In this document: positions 54,640 to 64,000 of the stretch, piece by piece | Position numbering within the stretch: position 1 is the first letter of the stretch | Layout of the letters: each line of letters begins with the position of its first letter | Source: Chrysomallon squamiferum | Lineage: Eukaryota > Mollusca > Gastropoda > Neomphalida > Peltospiridae | Direction: 5' to 3' | Assembly: GCA_012295275.1 (NCBI GenBank) | Contig: CM022666.1 | Coordinates: 12,746,157 to 12,810,156 of the forward strand | DNA: 64,000 nucleotides | The notes under the pieces: model-generated | Database searches by the model: none | Told to the model about the DNA's origin: nothing | The model's input: only the letters and a program-made list of their open reading frames with translations | Program-made: the position numbers and the translations under genes

Positions 54640-56752
54640 ATGACCGGTGATCTAGGTCTGATTCTTAGAACTGGTCATCAATCTAAGACTGATTTTAAGA
54701 ACTGATCTATAATCTAGGCCTGATCCTAAGAATTGATGACCAATCTAAGAATGAATTTACGAACTGATATGTAATCTAGGTCTCATTCTAACAATTGATC
54801 AGTATACTAGGCCTGATTCTAAAAACTGAGTAATCTAGGAGTAATCTAGGACTGATTCTAAGAACTGATTCTAAGAACTGATTCTAAGAACTGATTCTAA
54901 GAACTGATCAGTAATCTAGGACTGATTCTAAGAACTGAGTAATCTAGGAGTAATCTAGGACTGATTCTAAGAACTGATCAGTAATCTAGGACTGATTCTA
55001 AGAACTGATCAGTAATCTATGCCTGATTCTAATAACTGATCAGTAATCTAGGTCTTATTCTAAGAACTGATCAGCAATCTATGCCTGATTCTAATAACTG
55101 ATCAGTAATCTAGGTCTGATTCTAATAACTGATCAGCAATCTATGCCTGATTCTAATAACTGATCAGTAATCTAGGTCTGATTCTAAGAACTGATCAGTA
55201 ATCTAGGACTGATTCTAAGAACTGAGTAATCTAGGAGTAATCCAGGACTGATCCTAAGAACTGATTCTAATAACTGATCAGTAATCTAGGACTGATTCTA
55301 AGAACTGAATCTAAAAACTTATCAGTAATCTAGGACTGATTCTAAGAACTGATTCTAAGAACTGATCAGTAATCTAGGTCTGATGCTAAGAACTGATCAG
55401 TACTCTAGGACTGATTCTAAGAACTGATCACCAATCTAGGACAGATTTTAAGAACCGATATGTAATCTAGGCCTGATTCTAAGAACTGATCAGTAATCTA
55501 GGTCTGATGCTAAGAACTGATCAGTAATCTAGGACTGATTCTAAGAACTGATCACCAATCTAGGACAGATTTTAAGAACCGATATGTAATCTAGGCCTGA
55601 TTCTAAGAACTGATCAGTAATCTAGGTCTGATGCTAAGAACTGATCAGTAATCTATAAATGATTTTAAGAACTGATCAGCAATCTATGACTGATTTTAAG
55701 AACTCATATGTAATCTAGGTCTGATTCTAAGATATGATCAGTATTCTAGGCCTGATTCTAAGAACTGATCAGCAGTCTATGACTGATTTTAAGAACTGAT
55801 CAGCAATCTATGACTGATATTAAGAACTGATCAGTAATCTAGGACTGATTCTAAGAACTGAATCTAAAAACTTATCAGTAATCTAGGACTGATTCTAAGA
55901 ACTGATTCTAAAAACTTATCAGTAATCTAGGACTGATTCTAAGAACTGATTCTAAGAACTGATCAGTAATCTAGGTCTGATTCTAAGAACTGATCAGTAA
56001 TCTAGGTCTGATGCTAAGAACTGATCAGTAATCTAGGACTGATTCTAAGAACTGATCACCAATCTAGGACAGATTTTAAGAACCGATATGTAACCTAGGC
56101 CTGATTTTAAGAACTGATCAGTAATCTAGGACTGATTCTAAGAACTGATCAGTAATCTAGATCTGATTCTAAGAACTGATCAGCAATCTATGACTGATTT
56201 TAAGAATTGATATGTAATCTAGGTTTGATTCTAACAACTGATCAGTAACCTAGGTCTGATTCTAAGAACTGATCAGCATTCTATAAATGATTTTAAGAAC
56301 TGATCAGCAATCTATGACTGATTTTAAGAACTGATATATAATCTAGGTCTGATTCTAAGATATGATCAGTATTCTAGGCCTGATTCTAAGAACTGATCAG
56401 CAGTCTATGACTGATTTTAAGAACTGATCAGCAATCTATGACTGATATTAAGAACTGATATATAATCTAGGTTTTATTCTAAGATCTGATCAGTAATCTA
56501 GGCCTGATTCTAAAACTGATCAGTAATCTAGGTCTGATACTAAGAACTGATCAGCAGTCTATGAATGATTTTAAGAACTGATCAGCAATCTATGACTGAT
56601 TTTAAGAACTGATGAGCAATCTATGACTGATTTTAAGAACTGATATATAATCTAGGTCTGATTTTAAGAACTGATGAGCAATCTATGACTTATTTTAAGA
56701 ACTGATATATAATCTAGGTCTGATTCTAAGAGCTGATCAGTTCTGACTAGTC
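54640..56752. repeat. 31-bp satellite array (TGATCAGTAATCTAGG type)
   Basis: Consensus ctgatcagtaatctagg then tctgattctaagaa, 31 bases, repeated roughly 65-70 times over 2.1 kb with local higher-order patterns (for example the accgatatgtaatctagg variant every four to five units) and short 'ctgattctaagaa' half units. The unit contains the palindrome TGATCA. The outer units are more diverged than the centre, as expected for unequal exchange. Confidence 0.95.
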
Positions 56753-56969
56753 AGTCTGAGTCTAAAAACTGTAATTTAATTCTGCTGTTAACACACACGC
56801 ACCCACGAACACACACACAAATACACACAGTTAATATCTGGAAAAAGCCGTATGAAAATGCTTCATGACTCTTCAATATTATTATGACTATTATAACTAT
56901 TACTGTTACTAACATCATCATAATAACCATTATTATTTTTTTGTTATTATTATTATTGTTATTAATGAA

Positions 56970-57138
56970 ATCTGAGAGAGGAAATTCGACTGCGTTACTG
57001 TAAAACAAAAGCGGCGTATGGAGTGATGGAGTAGTGTCTTGATCGGGAAAAACAGTAATTCGTGCACACAATAACCAGCAGTTCAAATTGTCGCCGCTAC
57101 ACTGCAATGCTACCTGGCCTTGACCGCGAATTGTAAAC
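56970..57138 (-). CDS. Possible exon of unknown gene
   Basis: A strong T-rich tract and AG acceptor (- strand, just above 57138) leads into FTIRGQGQVALQCSGDNLNC WLLCARITVFPDQDTTPS, open until a microsatellite-derived stretch of Asn. The text looks protein-like with several cysteines, but no donor is evident and no family is recognised. Confidence 0.2.
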
Positions 57139-57139
57139 C

Positions 57140-57449
57140 TAAAAAAAAGAACAAGAAATATGTCATATAAAAAACAAACTTCGTGTCCAGTACTATTTTC
57201 AAGTCACGACGTCTTTTAAGACAATCTGATCTACAAACAATTAGGACAACGGGTCAGTAGTTTTCAACAAAGCTTGTTGGTAAATTCTCCTCGGTGTGTT
57301 TGGAAAATATGTGTACATGTGAAGAAAAATACATTTTGGTTTTTTTTTTCATAACTGAGGGAAGCCTCATAGACAGTTTACGTTAATTTATTTTTTTTTT
57401 TTTTTATTTTTTTATATTTTTTATTTTTTTTTTTATATTAACATTACCG

Positions 57450-57480
<31 letters not shown>

Positions 57481-58096
57481 CGTTGTTGTTATTGTCGTCG
57501 TCGTATTTTTTTTTAAAATTATTTGTTGTTTTTGCGTTATTTTAGTTTGTTTATTATTTTATTTTATTTTATTATTTTTTTAAAATTTTATTCATGCATT
57601 TGGAATGTGTTCTGCTGATGTTTTGTTATTAAAGTGGATCATACCTTAAAACAGAATGATCAAGCATAAAGAACCTAGGTAAGTAGTTTCACAATTAAAC
57701 AATTTACACGTGTTACAGACACTATATACACAAAATAAATAATGTGTACTTGTGAGTTTGTATCTCCGTGTGCGTACATTTATGTGAATATGTATTAATA
57801 ACACTAATAACAACAGCAACAACAACAACAATCGACTTTCGGGCAGCATGCATGTGTTTGTGTTACGTTTATATTTATAGCAGTGCGTGTGCGTATGCGC
57901 ATGTATGTGTGATTGCCTAGGACAGTAATACACTGAAACATCAAATTAAATTTGTGACAAATACAACTTTGTTTTAATTAATAATCTCACAACATATTCA
58001 GGAATGTTTGTTTGGCAGTCTGTACTTTCATAGCTTTTGTCTGATAAAGGTAATTCTTTATTTCAAAATGACAATTTTATAATGTCATTTAATTGT

Positions 58097-58136
<40 letters not shown>

Positions 58137-58535
58137 TGGCTTTTTTTAGTTTTATTTTCAGTTTTTAAATCTGTGAATATTTTAGCTATATTACGCGAAT
58201 ATGTATCTACTCAAGTGTCTACATCCACGGATATTACAAGTGTAGACATCCACGGATATTACAAGTGTGAAAAAAAAACGTTCGGTTTTAAGTATCCATT
58301 TCTGTTTGCATTGGTAACAAACGGCCGTAACCATGAGAGGAAATTACAACAACTACAACAGCTGTTATCATTATTATTATTACAACTACCAGTACTATTA
58401 CTTCTACTGCCATTATTTCTATTATTATTATTGTTACTACTATTGCAGCTACTATCGTTTATTGTTGCGTTATCTGAGTAATATAAAATTACTACTACTA
58501 CAGTTACTACTACTACTAGTAAAATTTTTATTATT

Positions 58536-58601
<66 letters not shown>

Positions 58602-58913
58602 TACAAATACCCTGCTAAAGTTACTTTTGCATGCAGATGGGTGTCAACAGATGTCATGACTCCGTGAACTGTCGAATTGTGACGTCACACGTCTAGTCAT
58701 TTTAAGCGTTCACAAGCACGAGAAAAGTAATTAACGTGACTGAATGGAATATATCGCGTATAGCACAGCCTTTCTAAAACAGGTGGGTACATTTATTTCT
58801 GAAAACAACATTCATTCATTCACTTATTCATTTGTTTTCAAATTTAACAAAAAATAACAATATGTGTTTTTGTGTGTGTGTGTGAGGTATTTTCCCTGCT
58901 ATTCATTAGTTCT

Positions 58914-58991
<78 letters not shown>

Positions 58992-59451
58992 TTTTTTTTT
59001 TTTTTTTTATTTATTTTTTTTGCTGGATTGCTCGTTTATAATTAGTTTTTGTCGTTAATATCGTTTGTTTATTTACATTCTGTTTTTTTAAATTTTTACT
59101 TATTCATTGTTACTGTTTCTTTATATCTATCTGATATTTAATTATTGTTCTAAATATTGTTGTATTTTATTTATCTATCTTTACTGGCCGTGTTGTTATT
59201 TATTGTCAATATTATTATTGGTGTTATTATTGTCTGTCTGTATGTACAGGTAGTCAGTCATTCATTTAGAATAACTGAAATATATTTTAAATGTATGTGT
59301 TTATTTAATATGTAGTCTGTTTCGACCCTTTTTGTAAAAGTAACAGTCCGTATATAAATACATTTTTATAGATAGATAGATATAGACATACATACATACA
59401 TACATACATACATACATACATACATACATACACACACACACATATACACAC

Positions 59452-59507
<56 letters not shown>

Positions 59508-60104
59508 AAAAAAATGGTTTCTTTCAACAATTTTACATTCAGTTCACACACAGACATGTAAACAACATAAATAATTAAACAGACATAATCCACTACCCAC
59601 CTGGACGCACACACAACCCACAGACACCGAATACTTTTTATCTTCTGTAACAAATAAATAATGCAGAAGGAAAGGGTCACGGGAGGTAATCCAACTGATG
59701 TATCACGTTCATGACAAATAGGCTGTGTAACAATTATCGTTAGATCAGTAAAATAGAATTGCCTCCCTTGCATCCTTCGAGATAGAGAAATGTGTCACGT
59801 TTCATTTCCACTTGAATGTACAAAAATTAATAAGAATATCTGAATGTTTATTGTTAATTATGGGTTTTGTTTTTATGGGGGGAAGGAATCTCCTGCATTT
59901 ATGTTGCTATTAGGAATAAACGTAACAGTTTTCAGTGGGTCCAGGCTAAAACGGGAAATAATATAATAAGTCCTGTACTAACCTAATGTTGGTATTAATA
60001 TGCTTAGTAATATGTGAAAGTCATGTTTGAACACATACACATATAGACACCCAGAGAAATGCATGTACCAATACATACACAGACATACAAAACATCAAGA
60101 TGAC

Positions 60105-60158
<54 letters not shown>

Positions 60159-62003
60159 ATGTTTAACTGTTTTAGTATAAACTACAGTCATGTCAGTCTA
60201 CATGTGGTACATCGTAGGACCACCACAAATTACAATAGATTCTTTTTGTTGTTGTTGTTGTTTCTTTTTTCTTTTTTTTTTTTTTTCTTGATTAATGATA
60301 CTGAACATCAAGATAATATTCATATCACGTATAGGTAATTTAATCAAATTGAAACGGCTATCAGTTACAGAAAATATTCTGTCATTTGTCATTCTAATAA
60401 ATACAGGTCGACCATCACTGATCCGAACGAAACTCCTCTTTCGTGGCTTAAATGTTTAACATCGGTTGCAGAAGTCTGCTTTCAGTGGTAGCATTCGTGG
60501 CTTCAATGTTTAACATCGGTTACTACTTTCAGTAGTAGCAGCAAAAGATTTAATTTGTTTTATCATTTAAAGAACGTCAGTGCACGAATATCGGTCACTA
60601 TGTTACAGTGTGTGTCGTAAATTCATTCACTTTTTTCAGTTTACCGGTCGTTACTCTGTCCCAGTTTCGTACAACGGTGGCAGAGGTCACTACGTTTTAA
60701 AGTGTCAGATGCTGCCTGTCTTCATATTTTAAATTCTAAAGGTTCACGCGAAGCGGATGACGTGGGTGAAATACTCGCCTTGTTGTACTAAACCACGCCT
60801 TACTCTTAACCCACGGCAAAGTCCAAGTCGTCTTCTTTTTTTTTTTTTTAATGAATGAATTCATTTTTTTTTTATTATTATTATCTTTATTTATTTATTC
60901 GTTTGTTATTTTGTTTGTTTAAATAAATATATATTTTTTTTAAATATATCACTGGGAAGTTCAAAGTATCAAATTTTTACATTTTGCCTCCATTTTGTCC
61001 AACGATCAAGTGAACACATTCTGCGATCGGACAGCGGACTTCGGTAATTTCCGTCAAATTATATTTTTTAATAAGTCATGTTGACAGCTAAGTGTCTGAA
61101 TAGCTACCCAAATCCACTGTTTTACTGTTGACATTAAACACTTCTTCTGAACTTGTATACAAATTAATTAATGGAGATGGACATGATAAATGACTGTACG
61201 GAATTACGTGTTCAGTAAAGGTTACAACAGTAATCGTAAAAAAAAAAAAAAAAAAAAAAAACTTTGGCTAAATAACTTTATCACTTACGAGTCTGTATGC
61301 AATATTTCGTTAAAGGCTCTGTTTTATTAGAAACAGAAGATCGATGTCTACATGTAGATGCTTAACTTTATGTTTGTGAAGTGACTTGGTTATGTCGTGT
61401 TGTCTGATTTTTATCTTTACAAAACCTCACTTCGCTCTAATGTGTCTGGTAGGAAAAGTGACTTCTCTCTATTTTTGTATCCTAGGAGATTCCTGCAGAA
61501 GTAAATCTTTTTGTTTACACAGTGGATTTGATGAAAATTCTGCTGTTAGTTTTGCTTTAGAAAGTTCGATACATTGCTGTTTTTAAGGTCGCTCTGCCTT
61601 TAGTTCGAATTCAATAAGACAATGCATAATGTGCGCCATATGCAGACTTCTGCTTTTGACACTGAATGTAAGTGATCGAATTCGCTTAGGTATCAACACA
61701 CTAATAATAATCTTGTTCATTTAGCTGTATGTAGTAATTACAGAAAGTATCGCATCATTGTTTATCAAAGAAGTGCAATCTTTTCATCTCACGCGGTAGA
61801 TTAATTAAGTCCAAATTGCCGTCATTGTTTAAGCAACATTGTGTGTCGATGTTGACAAAATTAATTACTACACAACTTGTTCTTTTGTTCCGGATTAGAG
61901 AGGGTTTTGTTTGTAATAGTTTAACGATAGCTGGACAGGACTTTAAAATGGCGCGGTTGACACAGAAATCCGGAGTAGTCAGAGGGCTGTTATGTCAGAG
62001 TTC

Positions 62004-62066
<63 letters not shown>

Positions 62067-64000
62067 GAATCTGATTTGATTCGATTTTAAATTTATTAAC
62101 ATAAACATGTATCGGATTTTGTTGACATTGTGCCCAGCCATTGTTCTCTTATGCTATAAATAGCCTATAATACAAAAATTGTCATGTGTTGAAAACAGGT
62201 AACAGCACTAAAAAACCCATTAATGTTGACAAATAATATTATTCAGTTATGACTGTGACTATCCCTTCATCGATATTCATGTGCTAATACATGCACTGGT
62301 TTAATTTTTTTTTTTTTTTTATTATTATTATTATTATTTTTATTTTTATTTTTTTTGGTCTCATTTTTCTTAAGTTAATGTATTTCTATGTTCGGGCTTA
62401 AAAGCGGATGCGTTTTCATTCCAGCAAGGATTTTATAGTCAGAATTGAAGAAAAAGTCACGTAATGTCTTTCTGTTGGAAGGCTGTCGAGAGCTTATTTG
62501 ATTCTAAAATGAATATTTGTGGATTTTTTATTGAGTTTTTTATATATATATATATATATATATTTTTTTATCATCATCATCATCATATTATTATTAATGG
62601 TAGTATTACTACAACTACTATTACCACTTCTATTGTTGTTATTATTATTACTACTTGTAATATTAACTCTACTGCTAGAATGGATATCTGCTATTAAAAC
62701 TTCTATTACTGTTTAATGCTACTGCTACTATTACTTCTACTATAGGTGTTACTAGAACTGTTGCTAAAGCTACTTCACTGTGACTGACGTTACATTCAGA
62801 GACGTTGTAGCTCATTCCTTCTGTCCCGATTGCTAGAGTCAAAATAAGGAACAAGGCTGGGTAACAGACTTGTCTGATGAAAAGAGCACAGGTATGTACA
62901 CTGCTCGATAGGTAATAAGAAAATAAGCATACGGATGATATATCAAAAGGACATGTGTGAAAACCAATCAACTTCATTTCAAAATTGTCTGAAATCTATA
63001 AATTGTACAAGTAAATGTTTGCTACTGGAGTGAAGGTGAAAGGCTATAGAAGACTATTTATATTAATTCAGCTTGAAAATAATGTATACGAAATAATATT
63101 GTTACATAATTGTGCGTGACGGATGATGTTACATTATATTCCGCTAACATAACATGACGTTCTCTCCCCGTATTAAGCAGTGCCTGGTTCACTACTGTGA
63201 TGATAAGATCATTTTAATGCACGATTAAGATGATGACATGGTTTTATATCAAAAGCATGATTAATCACAGTGAGGGATCTCTTCATTAGATTTTATCATT
63301 CGTCAGAATGAAGGGGACACTGAATGGCGAGTTAGTGGAACTGAGCAATTCCTCTGATAGTTCTGGCATCAGCAAACAGCTCTTTCTATTTGAGCATCTA
63401 ATTTTGTTTTTCTATATCGGAGGTATTTATTTCAAATACACTGGCCTGTGGCTTATCACTAGCCACCTCAACAAAGGAGGATGAATACTTCACCATTAAT
63501 GTTTTTTTTTTTTATTTCACTGTATTCCAGATATAAAATTTTACAGCGCCATCTATACCATCAGCGGGCCCTTTGCCACGAGGAGTGATAAAGAAATTCC
63601 AGTGAATATGTTTCCAATGTGCTATGAAGCAGATTTTGAATTGTGACATCAGACCAAATCAATACAGTTTTGATTCAGTTTTGCGATCATTTCCAAGAGT
63701 TGTCACGGTATGCTGTGATTGTGTTTTCGATGATTATCTTATCTATCACAGCTGAAATGTTGCCTGATGAAATTGGAGTGATTTTTTAATCATTTTTTTT
63801 TTTTTTTTTTGAACTGAGGAATTGTGGGTAAAAATATCATTGTGTGCACCTAACAACAGTCGTATTTGGTGAAAGCTCATTTGGTTAAAAAAAGGCTGCA
63901 GTCGTAAAAAGCTTTCTCGATTTATGTCAATGTGATGGATGTTTCTGCGTTTACTTTTCTCGCGACGGATGTTACAGTTTTCTTTCCTCTCTCTCAAATA
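57140..64000. other. Intergenic DNA, microsatellite-rich
   Basis: No firm gene. Contents: poly-T at 58100-58131, (TTA)n around 58540-58600, (TTTA)n at 58911-58985, (ATAC)n and (TA)n at 59390-59502, (CA)n at 60112-60154, poly-A at 61239-61261, (GT)n at 62005-62064, (TA)n at 62540-62561. At about 60404 'acaggtcgaccatcactgatccgaac' resembles the end of a Tigger/Jerky-type element, with no partner found. Confidence 0.5.

Noticed and set aside
62675-62977. Minus-strand frame with a signal-like segment (PALFLILTLAIGTEG) and two N-glycosylation sequons
   Set aside because: There is an AG acceptor-like site, but the frame continues into microsatellite sequence, no donor or partner exon was found, and no family is recognised.
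63308-63484. 58-residue + strand frame with one hydrophobic helix
   Set aside because: Single short frame without splice context, homology or repeat support; could arise by chance.

Overview
This is an AT-rich, repeat-laden nuclear segment of an animal genome. Genes have GT-AG introns, phase-compatible exons and AATAAA signals, and very long dinucleotide and trinucleotide microsatellites are everywhere. The gene types (invertebrate-style TNF ligand, FMRFamide-receptor-like GPCR, CAMSAP/patronin) and the TE fragments fit a lophotrochozoan, probably a mollusc and perhaps a gastropod. That taxon is an inference. Layout: (i) 0-5 kb holds direct and dispersed repeats with (CT)n arrays. (ii) 5.0-8.6 kb holds an unprocessed, decayed partial copy of a CAMSAP/patronin gene on the + strand. 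(iii) 9.9-29.4 kb is a large inverted duplication. The left arm (about 9.88-17.64 kb) carries an intact-looking TNF-superfamily ligand gene (+) with two alternative transmembrane first exons, a furin-site stalk exon, a short exon and a final TNF-homology-domain exon. The right arm (about 19.45-29.36 kb) carries the same gene on the - strand with a decayed core promoter and frameshifts. A 200-base assembly gap (19250-19449) and a copy of the window's first 1.15 kb lie between the arms. (iv) 29.4-39.2 kb is a transposon graveyard: RNase H of one LINE, L1-type ORF1-like coding on the - strand, integrase H2C2 fragments in both orientations, a FLYWCH/MULE-type fragment, a reverse transcriptase of another LINE, and a Tigger/pogo-type remnant. 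(v) 42.9 kb holds a third, solitary and broken copy of the TNF first exon. (vi) 44.4-46.7 kb holds a partial gene of unknown function. (vii) 51.26-52.97 kb (-) is a class A GPCR whose real start lies in an 11-base coding exon upstream, giving a signal peptide. (viii) 54.6-56.75 kb is a 31-bp satellite. (ix) 56.8-64 kb is mostly microsatellite-rich intergenic DNA. The TNF and GPCR loci are linked by segmental duplication. The GPCR 3' flank and a piece of its 5' flank recur at 28.8-29.7 kb with the gene body missing, and part recurs inverted at 9.9-10.35 kb. No novel multi-gene system is evident. The most informative content is the TNF inverted duplication with alternative first exons, the decay of one copy, and gene debris from CAMSAP, FLYWCH and integrase-like sources.
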